The notes: a model not told the origin generated them from the letters alone. A stretch of DNA of 64,000 nucleotides from Algoriphagus locisalis (GCF_900116615.1 NZ_FPBF01000002.1:620001-684000); one strand, 5' to 3'. Shown: positions 45,418-54,049, counted from the first letter of the stretch. Numbers and translations: made by a program.

Positions 45418-45996
45418 TCAACTTGATTTCTTCACCAACCCCTCCGTAATCTCATTCATCGCTTTGACTTTGTATTCAAAGTCGCCTTTAAGGGTTTCAC
45501 GGTAAGCATTTAAGTTGTCCAGCAAATCATCCAATTCCTCAGGAAGTACATCTTCCAATAGTTGGCGAAGTCGCTTGGCCGCTGTTGGGGATTTCCCATT
45601 GGTACTGATCGCCACTTTCAGGTTGCCTTTGGTGACAATTCCACCCAGGTAGAAATCACATAAATCCGGCGTATCCGCCACATTTACTAATAGAAATCGC
45701 TCTTTTGCCTCGTCTTGGATCTGCCGGTTAACCGCTTTATCATCAGTAGCTGCGATGACTATATGTTTGGCGCCCAGATATTTCTCATGATACACATCCT
45801 CGATCATAGTGACTGTATCAGTGGTCTCTGCCAAGTCGATAAAACTTTGGGAAAACTCCCTGGAAACCGCTGTCACCTGTGCTTTTGGACTGGATTTGAG
45901 TAGAAATTCCAATTTCTCTGTACCCACATTTCCACCCCCAATCAAGAGTATATTCAGTTCGTGAACTTTGAGGAAAATGGGATATAAATGGTTCAT
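45418..45996 (-). CDS. Precorrin-2 dehydrogenase / sirohydrochlorin ferrochelatase (CysG N-terminal type)
   Basis: A 192-residue protein. The NAD-binding loop NILLIGGGNVGTEKLEFLL (about 14-32) and the ATDDKAVNRQI segment (about 82-92) define the CysG-N/Met8 family, which oxidises precorrin-2 and inserts iron to make siroheme. NGKSPTAAKRLRQLLE near 133 is the conserved catalytic and dimerisation region. It lies 265 bp downstream of cobA, across three repeat elements, and works with it to supply siroheme to the sulfite reductase. Confidence 0.9.
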   Translation of the reverse strand: MNHLYPIFLKVHELNILLIGGGNVGTEKLEFLLKSSPKAQVTAVSREFSQSFIDLAETTDTVTMIEDVYHEKYLGAKHIVIAATDDKAVNRQIQDEAKERFLLVNVADTPDLCDFYLGGIVTKGNLKVAISTNGKSPTAAKRLRQLLEDVLPEELDDLLDNLNAYRETLKGDFEYKVKAMNEITEGLVKKSS

Positions 45997-45998
45997 GT

Positions 45999-46075
45999 GA
46001 TTTCAGATTTGAAATTTCAAATTTAAGAATTCCACAACTTCATTATTCGAAATTCAGTATTCTTCATTCGAAATT
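45999..46075. repeat. 7-nt-period array (11 units)
   Basis: Eleven in-phase 7-mers. The first four are of the GATTTCA/AATTTCA type; the later ones end in ATT (CATTATT, CGAAATT). The phase holds over 77 nt with no indel. It starts 2 bp upstream of the precorrin-2 dehydrogenase start codon. Confidence 0.7.
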
Positions 46076-46114
46076 AAGATGAAAGTGCAAAGTACATTTT
46101 CAAATCCCCAAAGA

Positions 46115-46213
46115 TGCCATATCGACCGAGGAACGAGAGAGAAATCTCCTCGAGATATTAATCTATCCCAAGTCAAAACAAATTAGAGATTTCTCGCTTC
46201 GCTGCGAAATGAC
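46115..46213. repeat. Imperfect inverted repeat, likely dispersed palindromic element
   Basis: Left arm 46115-46147 and right arm 46186-46213 pair around GAGATTTCTC-type words, with C/T-rich CTCGTTCCTCGG on one side and CGCTTCGCTGCG on the other. Arms of this kind (ending near ATTTCG and AATGAC) look like a family dispersed in Bacteroidota genomes, from memory only. Confidence 0.5.
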
Positions 46214-46240
46214 TCTCAACGTAAAACGATTTTGAACTAT

Positions 46241-46269
46241 ACCTTCGAGGTTTTAAAAACCTCAAAGGT
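46241..46269. repeat. Palindrome overlapping the cobA stop codon
   Basis: GAGGTTTT-A-AAAACCTC (46247-46254 with 46256-46263), extended by ACCTT/AAGGT after one mismatch. It supplies the stop of cobA (46262-46264) and could act as a 3' end hairpin. Confidence 0.6.
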
Positions 46270-47032
46270 TATACTTCACCGCTTCCCGGTAAACTTCAGC
46301 TAATTTAATGCTTTCGCGTACAACTTCACCGATGATGATAATTGCCGGAGCCTCTACTTTATTTTCAAAAGCCTTCTCCTCGATATCATGCATGAATCCA
46401 GCGGTGATTTTTTCATCTCTGGTGGTACCGCTTTGAATAATCGCGATGGGCAAGTCCTGTTGGCCAAACTTCCTATAAATTGCAGCTATTTCAGCCAATT
46501 TCTTGGTTCCCATCAAGACTACCAGGGTAGCTGTTGATTGGGCTGCAAGAGACAAATCCTTGGAAAGCTCACCGGCAGAAGTCGTCCCAGTGACCACCCA
46601 AAAACTCTCAGAAACACCACGCTTAGTGACTGGCACTCCTGCAGCTGCAGGAACTGCTATTGCCGAAGTAATTCCAGGAATCACTTCAGTCGAAATCCCA
46701 AACGTCTCTATATAATCTACCTCCTCTGCTCCACGCCCAAAAACAAAGGGATCTCCGCCTTTCAGACGGACTACATGCCCATGCTTTATGGCTAGGCTCA
46801 CGCAAAGCTGATTGGTATCTTCCTGGGGCAATGAATGTTTTCCCACTCGCTTGCCCACAAAGATTTTAAGCGCAGATGTTGGTGCGTGATCAAGTAAAAC
46901 AGGATCGATCAGCGCATCATATAACACCACATCGGCTTTGTTCAATGCCAAAACCGCTTTTAGCGTGATCAACTCGGGATCTCCCGGACCTGCGCCAACA
47001 AGCGTTACTTTCGGTTGAATTACGGTCTTCAT
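46262..47032 (-). CDS. cobA: Uroporphyrinogen-III C-methyltransferase
   Basis: A 256-residue SUMT (CobA/CysG-C) enzyme that makes precorrin-2 with two SAM. Signatures: VGAGPGDPELITLKA (about 11-25), VRLKGGDPFVFGRGAEE (about 88-104) and VVTGTTSAG-type (about 146). It overlaps the sulfite reductase gene by 4 bp (ATGA), so it is co-translated with the enzyme that needs its product. The stop codon is part of a palindromic repeat. Confidence 0.94.
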   Translation of the reverse strand: MKTVIQPKVTLVGAGPGDPELITLKAVLALNKADVVLYDALIDPVLLDHAPTSALKIFVGKRVGKHSLPQEDTNQLCVSLAIKHGHVVRLKGGDPFVFGRGAEEVDYIETFGISTEVIPGITSAIAVPAAAGVPVTKRGVSESFWVVTGTTSAGELSKDLSLAAQSTATLVVLMGTKKLAEIAAIYRKFGQQDLPIAIIQSGTTRDEKITAGFMHDIEEKAFENKVEAPAIIIIGEVVRESIKLAEVYREAVKYNL

Positions 47033-49128
47033 GCAGTCACCTCTTCCTCACGGTAGCTTTTCAGCAGTCCGTAAATTTCCAATGCCTGTGCAGCATAGGC
47101 GTTTGCAAATTCTTCAGTAGGCTCGTTCTGATTGATCTGGTAGATTTTCTCAGCGAAAGTTCCTCCCACATTGATTTTGCCACTTTCTACAAATACCTCA
47201 TCGAACTGCTTGATAATATTTGCATAAGAATTAGTGCTCACACTTTCGCTAAGCAAAATCGCTTTGGCAGCATTGATCAAGCCTGCATAGTGATGGTAAA
47301 TGCTATCTGACCAGCGTCCTTCCTCCAGGCATTTCTGAGCGATATCGATTTTCTCTTTGGCTTCCAAAAGAAGTGTTGCGACCAAGTCAAGAACCACACC
47401 GGCACATTCTCCTACGCCCACCGCGATCTTGTACTCCTCAGTATTTCCCCAATCCACGTAATCAGCCGGAGTCACAGTAGATGCATCTCCAAGTTCCTTC
47501 AGCAATTCATAGAAATAGATCTGACCTTTCTCGTCGTAATAACTCAAGAAATCCTGCCCATTTGCATTTGCTTCAAAATCATCCAGTAAAATTCTCAAGG
47601 CTTGAGGTCCTCGTTTGCTAGGAATTTTAGTCACTTTATCTGCAAATCTGCCATTTCCATCTCCCATATTTCCCCCTCCAAGCAGAACCTGAAGTGCAGG
47701 AATTACAACTTTCCCAGATTTCATTGACATACCCTGAAAACCAATGTGAGCCATATTATGCTGACCACAAGCGTTCATACAGCCTGAGATCTTGATCACC
47801 AAATCCTGATTTTTCAGGTATTGTGGATATTCGGCAAGAATCACTTTTTCAAGTTCAGCGGCAATACCAGTTGAACTTGCAATTCCTAGGTTACAGGTGT
47901 CTGTTCCTGGGCAAGCCGTAATATCTCCCAATGAATTATAACCAGCAGCCGCCAATCCGATTTCTTTCAATTCCTTGAAGAAATAAGGAACCAAATCCTC
48001 CCGAACATCACGGATCAAGAAGTTTTGACGAAGGGTAAAGCGAACTTCAGCACTCGCATATTTCTCAACCAAATCGGCCAGTTTTCTAGCCTGATCTGTG
48101 TAGAAATCCCCAAGAGGAACTCTTACTCCAACAGAAACAAAACCTTTTTGCTTTTGAGGCAAAATATTGGTTAGTTTGAAGTGCTCAAAATCCAGCCCAA
48201 GCTCTTCTTCTACAGTCGCAGATGGAGCTTCAGGTAGCTTTTGCGCAGTATCATAAGATTCATGATCTATAGGATAAGACTTAAATGGAAGTGCTTTTTT
48301 CTCATTTTCCACCAATTCCAAAAACGACTCCAAACCAATATCCTTGATCAAGAACTTCATTCTGGCCTTCATTCTCTTCGCACGCTCTCCATGACGGTCA
48401 AAAATCCGGATCACTGCCTCTGCAAATGGAATTATCTGATCTGCCTCCACAAACTCTGAAAACACATCTGCGTGTCTTGGCTGAGATCCTAGACCTCCAC
48501 CAAGCATGACTTTAAATCCACGAACTTCTTTGCCATCGACAAGCTGAACTTTTGGGATAAAACCCAAATCGTGCAAATAGCTCAGACCTGTATCTTCATC
48601 AGAAGAGGAAAAGGAAATCTTGAATTTTCTCCCCATCTCCTGAGAGATCGGATTCCTCAAAAAGTATTTGAAGACAGCATCTGCATAAGGAGTCACATCA
48701 AATGGTTCATTTGCGTCGATTCCTGCAGTTTCTGAAGCCGTCACGTTTCTCACGGTATTTCCACAAGCTTCACGGATGGTGACATCATCGCGCTCCAATT
48801 CCGCCCAAAGCTCAGGTGTCCTGTCCAAACTCACGTAGTGAATCTGAATATCCTGACGCGTGGTGATATGAAGTCTTCCTGTAGAGTATTCATCAGAAAC
48901 CTTGCAGATTCTGCGAAGCTGATCTGAAGTAACTCTTCCGTAAGGCAGTTTGATACGGATCATCTGCACGCCTGGCTGACGCTGACCGTATATTCCCCTT
49001 GCCAATCGAAGGCTACGGAATTTCTCTTCGTCGATATTTCCACCTTTGAAAAGCGCAATTTTCTTTTCTAGGTCGATGATATCTTGTTCTACAATATGAT
49101 TTTCTAATTCTGTTCTAAAGCTTTGCAT
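47029..49128 (-). CDS. Ferredoxin-type sulfite (nitrite) reductase with C-terminal helical extension
   Basis: A 699-residue siroheme/4Fe-4S reductase. The N-terminal substrate domains have YGRVTSDQLRRI (about 64-75) and the GNTVRNVTASE motif (about 122-132). The Fe-S/siroheme ligands are CPGTDTCNLG and SGCMNACGQH (about 396-405 and 437-446; four Cys). The family (about 550-590) ends near residue 590; the extra roughly 110 residues are all-helical with a YHHYAGLINAAKAILLSES segment, similar to HEPN-type helices. Sulfite reduction is preferred over nitrite because of the cys context. It overlaps cobA by 4 bp. Confidence 0.9.
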   Translation of the reverse strand: MQSFRTELENHIVEQDIIDLEKKIALFKGGNIDEEKFRSLRLARGIYGQRQPGVQMIRIKLPYGRVTSDQLRRICKVSDEYSTGRLHITTRQDIQIHYVSLDRTPELWAELERDDVTIREACGNTVRNVTASETAGIDANEPFDVTPYADAVFKYFLRNPISQEMGRKFKISFSSSDEDTGLSYLHDLGFIPKVQLVDGKEVRGFKVMLGGGLGSQPRHADVFSEFVEADQIIPFAEAVIRIFDRHGERAKRMKARMKFLIKDIGLESFLELVENEKKALPFKSYPIDHESYDTAQKLPEAPSATVEEELGLDFEHFKLTNILPQKQKGFVSVGVRVPLGDFYTDQARKLADLVEKYASAEVRFTLRQNFLIRDVREDLVPYFFKELKEIGLAAAGYNSLGDITACPGTDTCNLGIASSTGIAAELEKVILAEYPQYLKNQDLVIKISGCMNACGQHNMAHIGFQGMSMKSGKVVIPALQVLLGGGNMGDGNGRFADKVTKIPSKRGPQALRILLDDFEANANGQDFLSYYDEKGQIYFYELLKELGDASTVTPADYVDWGNTEEYKIAVGVGECAGVVLDLVATLLLEAKEKIDIAQKCLEEGRWSDSIYHHYAGLINAAKAILLSESVSTNSYANIIKQFDEVFVESGKINVGGTFAEKIYQINQNEPTEEFANAYAAQALEIYGLLKSYREEEVTA

Positions 49129-49151
49129 GGCTGTAATAGGTTTTTGTCTGG

Positions 49152-49199
49152 GTTGGAAAGTTGGAAAGTGATAAGGTTATTAAACCTCTACTTCCAATT
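49152..49199. repeat. 8-nt-period array with inverted arms
   Basis: Six 8-mers between the sulfite reductase start and the cysN stop. The first two are GTTGGAAA; the third and fourth begin GT; the last two run in the opposite sense (ending TTCCAATT). The centre AGGTT-ATTA-AACCT is a small hairpin. Confidence 0.6.
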
Positions 49200-49205
49200 T
49201 TTTAA

Positions 49206-50471
49206 TCATTCTATAAATCCAACCGAAACGGTATCATACTCTGCTTCATCGATTAGGATGAAGCTTCCATTTGACTTATTAGTCTTATAAGGATCAAAAT
49301 GAATGGGCTTGCTCAATCGGAAATGAACCCGCCCTATGTCATTTAATTTTAAGGAATGAGCATCTTCTGCTCCTGTGAAATCCGTGTGAATTCTGGACTC
49401 TATTTGATCTACTTTTGCCAAGACACGATTTACTCCGTGCTGCAAAATATACTTCTTGCCTACGGTCAAAGCCTTGTTGTTCACCTGACAAATGGTGGCG
49501 GAAATCTGCTTTTCACTGGCTGGCAATTCCCCGCTTTTCACTAACATATCTCCGCGGCTCAAGTCCACTTCTGTTTCTAAGGTGATTGCAATAGAACTTC
49601 CTGCAGAAGCTTCTTGAACTTCCTGATCGAAATAGTGTATGCTTTTGATTTTGGAAGTATTCAATGAGGGCAAAAGCGTTACTTCATCACCTACTTTCAG
49701 GTTACCTCCGTAAAGCATTCCTGAAAAACCCCTGAAGTCATGCCAGGCTTCGGTTTTTGGACGGATGACATATTGCACAGGGAATCTCGCCACAGAACTT
49801 GGTTCCAAGTCCGATGGCTCAAGCACTTCCAGGTGATCTAAAAGTGTATTTCCCACATACCAAGGCATCTCTTCTGACTTTCTGGCGATATTTTCACCTT
49901 TCAGCGCCGACACCGGAATAAAGGTAATCTGGTCCTCAGAGAAATCTGATTTGGCTACCAAAGCATCAAAATCAGCTTTGATCTTCAAGTACACTTCCTC
50001 ATCATAATCCACCAAATCCATCTTGTTGATCGCAACGACCACATGGCTGATTCGAAGGAGATTTGCGATAAAGAAATGGCGATAAGTCTGCTCGATCACG
50101 CCTTTTCTGGCATCGATCAGAATGATCGCCACCTGAGAAGTAGAAGCCCCGGTCACCATGTTTCTCGTGTACTCCACATGACCAGGAGTATCCGCTACGA
50201 TAAAATTGGTTTTCGCAGTATTGAAATAAATATGTGCTACATCGATGGTAATTCCCTGCTCACGCTCGGCTACCAAGCCATCTGTTGCCAGAGAAAAATC
50301 CAAGTAATCATATCCGCGTTGCTTGGAGCTGCGCTCGATTGCTTCGATTTTATCTGTGGTCAGAGATTTGGTATCGTAAAGTAATCGCCCGATCAGCGTG
50401 CTCTTGCCATCATCGACAGAACCTGCAGTAGCGATTTTTATTAGTTTTCTATTTTCAGACATGTTGTTCAT
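49206..50471 (-). CDS. cysN: Sulfate adenylyltransferase subunit 1 (GTPase)
   Basis: A 421-residue EF-Tu-like GTPase: P-loop AGSVDDGKSTLIGRLL (about 16-31), DTPGHVEYTRNM (about 94-105) and NKMDLVDY. It drives APS formation by CysD. There is no C-terminal APS kinase (CysC) domain. The start is the first of two nearby ATGs (50471 or 50462). It follows cysD in the same direction, with a 70-bp gap that holds a 7-nt-period array reaching into the cysD stop. Confidence 0.94.
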   Translation of the reverse strand: MNNMSENRKLIKIATAGSVDDGKSTLIGRLLYDTKSLTTDKIEAIERSSKQRGYDYLDFSLATDGLVAEREQGITIDVAHIYFNTAKTNFIVADTPGHVEYTRNMVTGASTSQVAIILIDARKGVIEQTYRHFFIANLLRISHVVVAINKMDLVDYDEEVYLKIKADFDALVAKSDFSEDQITFIPVSALKGENIARKSEEMPWYVGNTLLDHLEVLEPSDLEPSSVARFPVQYVIRPKTEAWHDFRGFSGMLYGGNLKVGDEVTLLPSLNTSKIKSIHYFDQEVQEASAGSSIAITLETEVDLSRGDMLVKSGELPASEKQISATICQVNNKALTVGKKYILQHGVNRVLAKVDQIESRIHTDFTGAEDAHSLKLNDIGRVHFRLSKPIHFDPYKTNKSNGSFILIDEAEYDTVSVGFIE

Positions 50472-50505
50472 TTTTTAGTTGATAGTCAATAGACCATGGT
50501 TAAGA

Positions 50506-50551
50506 ATACTTTGTACATGGTACATTGTACTTCGTACAATTCTAGAAGTAC
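50506..50551. repeat. 7-nt-period array with GTAC words
   Basis: GTAC begins at 50513, 50520, 50527 and 50534, exactly 7 nt apart, and again at 50548 after one degenerate unit; ATAC begins the unit at 50506. TTGTAC-TTC-GTACAA is an inner palindrome. It overlaps the cysD stop (50542-50544). Confidence 0.7.
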
Positions 50552-51441
50552 CCGACTTTCTTTCTAGTTTCCATGGCCGCTTCGGATCGCTTGTCATCAA
50601 TTCGTGCACCACGCTCGGAAATGGTAGATAGACGAATCTCGCCCACTACGTCTTCCAGAGAAACTGCTTCCGAAAGGACCGCGGCAGTACAAGTCATATC
50701 TCCCACCGTTCTGAACCTTACCATTCTTACTTCAACTTCTTCGTGGGCCTCTCTGAATACATGCTCATTGGCTGTCCAGATCATGCCGTCCCGGAAGAAA
50801 ACTTCCCGCTCATGCGCAAAATAGATTGATGGAATCTCAATATTTTCGGTTTTGATATACTCCCAAACGTCCAATTCAGTCCAGTTGGAAATCGGGAAAC
50901 AACGTACATTCTGTCCATTATGGATTTTTCCATTTAGCATATCAAAAAGCTCTGGACGCTGATTTTTCTCGTCCCACTGACCAAAGTCATCTCTTACTGA
51001 GAAAACCCGTTCTTTCGCTCTGGCCTTCTCCTCATCCCTTCTCGCTCCTCCTATACAAGCATCGAATTTGAACTCTTCGATGGCATCCAAAAGCGTGGTA
51101 GTCTGAAGAGAATTTCTGCTTGAATATCTACCGCGCTCTTCACGAACTTTCCCCTGGTCTATGGAATCCTGCACATTGCGCACGATCAACTCCAATCCGA
51201 GCTCTTCCACTAACTTATCCCGGAACTCAATGGTCTCAGGGAAATTATGCCCAGTGTCCACGTGCAATAAAGGAAAAGGAATCTTCGCTGGGTAAAATGC
51301 TTTTTGAGCCAATCTCACGAGTGTAATGGAATCTTTTCCTCCGGAAAAAAGCAAAACCGGACGCTCAAACTGCGCCGCCACCTCACGGATGATGTGGATC
51401 GATTCTGCTTCTTTCGGATTAGGAATTAATAGGTTGTTCAT
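50542..51441 (-). CDS. cysD: Sulfate adenylyltransferase subunit 2
   Basis: A 299-residue PP-loop ATP pyrophosphatase. The motif FSGGKDSITLVRLA (about 33-46) binds ATP; LHVDTGHNFPETIEFRD and GGARRDEEKARAKERVFS are further CysD signatures. With CysN it makes adenosine 5'-phosphosulfate (APS) from sulfate and ATP. The 172-bp gap to cysH upstream is filled almost entirely by 7-nt-period repeats. Confidence 0.95.
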   Translation of the reverse strand: MNNLLIPNPKEAESIHIIREVAAQFERPVLLFSGGKDSITLVRLAQKAFYPAKIPFPLLHVDTGHNFPETIEFRDKLVEELGLELIVRNVQDSIDQGKVREERGRYSSRNSLQTTTLLDAIEEFKFDACIGGARRDEEKARAKERVFSVRDDFGQWDEKNQRPELFDMLNGKIHNGQNVRCFPISNWTELDVWEYIKTENIEIPSIYFAHEREVFFRDGMIWTANEHVFREAHEEVEVRMVRFRTVGDMTCTAAVLSEAVSLEDVVGEIRLSTISERGARIDDKRSEAAMETRKKVGYF

Positions 51442-51470
51442 TTCCTTACTATTTATGTCTTCTGATTGAC

Positions 51471-51617
51471 TTCATTATTCGCTATTCGATGTTCATCATT
51501 CTTAATTAATCTTTTAATATCGAATGAAAAATGATGAGATAATGAATGTTGAAGTTCTAATGTCTTAAGTCTAAAATCTTATGTCTTGATTCTTGATTCT
51601 AAAATCTCAGATCTCAC
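51471..51617. repeat. Two 7-nt-period arrays with an inverted segment
   Basis: From 51471 units of the TTCATTA/TTCGCTA type follow every 7 nt for at least five units, then a stretch around 51520-51553 shows the reverse-complement words (GAATGA, ATGATGA). From 51555 to 51617 nine units carry TCT at the same place (GTCTTAA, ATCTTAT, GTCTTGA). The second array covers the cysH stop at 51614. Confidence 0.7.
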
Positions 51618-52318
51618 TTCGCATGCAGCCCACACTCCTTTTTTGAATCTTCCCACCACCATCTTCCGGCTCTTGCATCTTCTCCTTCCATAATCGCCCG
51701 TGTACATGGAGCACAGCCTATGCTGATAAAACCCTTGTCGTGAAGTGGATTATATGGAATATTCTTCTCGCTTATATAGTTGATCATGTCTTCAAATGTC
51801 CAATCCAATAAGGGATTGAACTTCAGAATCTGATTTCCTTCATCACATTCGATGCGTTTCATTCCTGATCTATTGGCTGATTGCTCGGCACGAAGTCCGG
51901 TGATCCAGACATCATTTCCCGCCAAGGCTCTTTTTAAAGGCTCTACCTTGCGGACAAAACAGCAGGACTTGCGGTTTTCAACCGAGTCATAAAACCCATT
52001 TATTCCAATCTCCGAAACCAGTTTTTCTACAGATTCTGTATTGGGATAATAAACTTTGATATTTTGCTTGTACTTCGCTTCAGTTCTGGAAAGCAGATCC
52101 AAGGTCTCCGGAAACAATCTCCCCGTATCCAGGGAAAAGATCGAAATCGGTAAGTTTGTCTCTGCGATCAATTGCGTGATTACCTGATCTTCCTGACCCA
52201 AAGAAGTAGAGAAAGTGACTTTGCCGGGGAATAAATCCGCGATCAAGGCCAATCCTTCCTGAGCACTCAATTCACTCAACTGAGCCTCTAACTCATGCAT
52301 ATTCTTTTCGAGTGTCAT
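51614..52318 (-). CDS. cysH: Fe-S type phosphosulfate reductase, probably APS reductase
   Basis: A 234-residue PAPS/APS reductase. PP-loop-derived motif TFSTSLGQEDQVIT near 36-49 and the C-terminal active Cys in ECGLHAK. It also carries the four Cys of the 4Fe-4S type: CC in RKSCCFVRKV and the CxxC in GCAPCTRA. Enzymes with these Cys use APS directly, which fits the lack of an APS kinase here. It overlaps DUF2061 by 26 bp. It makes sulfite for the reductase. Confidence 0.92.
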   Translation of the reverse strand: MTLEKNMHELEAQLSELSAQEGLALIADLFPGKVTFSTSLGQEDQVITQLIAETNLPISIFSLDTGRLFPETLDLLSRTEAKYKQNIKVYYPNTESVEKLVSEIGINGFYDSVENRKSCCFVRKVEPLKRALAGNDVWITGLRAEQSANRSGMKRIECDEGNQILKFNPLLDWTFEDMINYISEKNIPYNPLHDKGFISIGCAPCTRAIMEGEDARAGRWWWEDSKKECGLHAK

Positions 52319-52565
52319 CTTCTTTTACTTTAGGTACAGATTCCCAGATTCTCTCATGGAAATAAAACAGGATGATTTTGGAGAAAACCTCAACAGATCC
52401 AATTGATAACGCCATCACGAACTCTCCAGTCACGAAATAGGAAATGATAATGGTGTCAATTGTACCCACGATTCTCCAAGAGATAGACTTAAGCAAGCTC
52501 TTCGCATTGCTATCTTTTCCCGGCTTGCTGGCAAACAGCTTTTTGAGTGGTTGGTCTAAAATCAT
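52293..52565 (-). CDS. DUF2061 membrane protein
   Basis: A 90-residue protein: KSLLKSISWRIVGTIDTIII and then two hydrophobic helices and FYFHERIWESV, the DUF2061 pattern. Such proteins often lie beside cys genes in Bacteroidota, but no function is known; a role in sulfate or sulfite transport is only a guess. It is the first gene of the cys operon after the operator and overlaps cysH by 26 bp. Confidence 0.88.
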   Translation of the reverse strand: MILDQPLKKLFASKPGKDSNAKSLLKSISWRIVGTIDTIIISYFVTGEFVMALSIGSVEVFSKIILFYFHERIWESVPKVKEDDTRKEYA

Positions 52566-52591
52566 ACTAGGTTTATTACGAGCATAAAGTA

Positions 52592-52629
52592 CAAAAGTAT
52601 ATAAACCCTATAAAATATATAGGGTTTAT
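52592..52629 (-). promoter_or_regulatory. Operator and promoter of the cys operon
   Basis: A 12-bp perfect inverted repeat, ATAAACCCTATA / TATAGGGTTTAT (52601-52612 with 52618-52629, spacer 5), sits 1 bp upstream (minus sense) of TACTTTTG (52592-52599), a full -7 box. It therefore covers the -33 region. The repeat lies between the Rrf2 gene and DUF2061. Repression by Rrf2 is inferred. Confidence 0.72.
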
Positions 52630-52641
52630 GGTAAAAAATTT

Positions 52642-53058
52642 TTATTCTTCTTTTAGAATATCCTCTAATGTCTTGTTTTCCAGTATTTTAAGAGTTTCAT
52701 CTCTTACTTGGATCATCACTCGATTTATCCCGCAAACAGCTTCATTTTTGCACTCATCGCAGGGTTCGTAATAGTTTAAGCTCACGCAAGGAAGCAAAGC
52801 AATTGGTCCATCCAACAGGCGGATCACACGGGAAAGTGGAATATCCTTGGGTTCTTTGATCAGGTAATAACCTCCACCTTTTCCTTTTTTGCTTCCCAGC
52901 ATTCCTGCCTTTTTGAGTTCCAAAAGTATATTCTCCAAAAACTTATGGGAAATCCCATGCTCTTCAGCAATCTCTTGTATCAAAACTGTCTTCTCATCTT
53001 TGTGTCTTCCAAGATAAGTCAGGGCATGAAGGGCGTATTTGGTCTTTTTAGAAAGCAT
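52642..53058 (-). CDS. Rrf2 family transcriptional regulator
   Basis: A protein of about 138 residues beginning MLSKKTKYALHALTYLGRH, a winged-helix Rrf2 domain (1-85) with IQEIAEEHGISHKFLENILLELKKAGML and the GKGGGYYL wing. Four Cys in the second half (PCVSLNYYEPCDECKNEAVC) resemble the Fe-S or sensory Cys of IscR. Placed just upstream of the cys operon and its operator, it is the best candidate for its regulator, comparable to CymR in Bacilli. The start is the ATG at 53058. Confidence 0.9.
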   Translation of the reverse strand: MLSKKTKYALHALTYLGRHKDEKTVLIQEIAEEHGISHKFLENILLELKKAGMLGSKKGKGGGYYLIKEPKDIPLSRVIRLLDGPIALLPCVSLNYYEPCDECKNEAVCGINRVMIQVRDETLKILENKTLEDILKEE

Positions 53059-53167
53059 AGACAAAAATAAGCTTTTTGGCGGAATACCCTAGTGTGGAGG
53101 TAGGCTTTGATTATTGAGGAAAAGGATGAGGTTAATAGTAAGAGAATCGAGAGTTAACTCCCTTTCT

Positions 53168-54037
53168 TCAATTCCCCTTTTTAATCAACAACGAATCCAT
53201 TTCCAAAGCCTTGATGAAATTAAATTTAAGGTCAACTTCATTTTCCGATTGGAATGTGATATTATATTTAACATATGGTTCAGTAACTAACATTGTGTCT
53301 AATATTTCAGGACTAACTATTCCCAAAACATCTTGAAGGTTCAAATTTGTAATAGTTAATATATTATCTTTTGGTTTATAATGCCCAGAATTTGAATTCA
53401 AAAAAGGAATTCGTTGATACTCCATTTGATAATTCTCTGTTATCACTTCTCCAGGCTCTTCTGAGATCCCAAATTGCAGGTACCACAAAGTGATTAAGCC
53501 TAACACCAAGTTCCATCCTCCATGTAGTAGAAAAGCCCATATAATAGATTTATTAAGAATTACCCAACTAAATATTAAACCGAGCGAGAAAGTAACTCCA
53601 AGAAAGGGTATCCAAGACCAACTGAGATTAGCTTCCTTAGGTAAATGAAGAGAACTGAAGAGTAGGGATGTGAGAATAATTAATATATCCAATATTAAGC
53701 CATATTCATATCTTTTATACAAAATAAAAAGTCCATATATAATCAATACGAATATAAACACATTGATATTCCAGCCTGAGACAAATAAACTCATTGGGGT
53801 GAGAATTATAAAAAGGCCTTGAAGTATTTTGCTTTTTGACAGAAAGCCACGAAACCGTATCTCTTCGTATAATGGAGCAAATAGTACAGGTAATATGAAA
53901 GTATACAAATAAAAACTTGAAAAACTAGACTGCTTTATATCAGTCAGCGGTGGTGCTAGCTGAAAAAAAGCAATAAAGAAAAGTACCAGTGAAAGCAATA
54001 TGCTTCCACTGATAAGTAACCATTTTTTTTGATTCAT
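53168..54037 (-). CDS. CPBP family intramembrane metalloprotease
   Basis: A 289-residue membrane protein with about seven hydrophobic helices. Motif 1 is LYEEIRFRGFLS (about 57-68; EExxxR) and motif 2 is LLHGGWNLVL (about 172; HxxxN), both needed for zinc. A long C-terminal soluble tail (about 200-289) follows. It is 12 bp downstream of a Cys-rich lipoprotein gene and surely in its operon. The partner may be its substrate, or the pair may act together. Confidence 0.85.
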   Translation of the reverse strand: MNQKKWLLISGSILLSLVLFFIAFFQLAPPLTDIKQSSFSSFYLYTFILPVLFAPLYEEIRFRGFLSKSKILQGLFIILTPMSLFVSGWNINVFIFVLIIYGLFILYKRYEYGLILDILIILTSLLFSSLHLPKEANLSWSWIPFLGVTFSLGLIFSWVILNKSIIWAFLLHGGWNLVLGLITLWYLQFGISEEPGEVITENYQMEYQRIPFLNSNSGHYKPKDNILTITNLNLQDVLGIVSPEILDTMLVTEPYVKYNITFQSENEVDLKFNFIKALEMDSLLIKKGN

Positions 54038-54049
54038 TAAGTTATAGGA

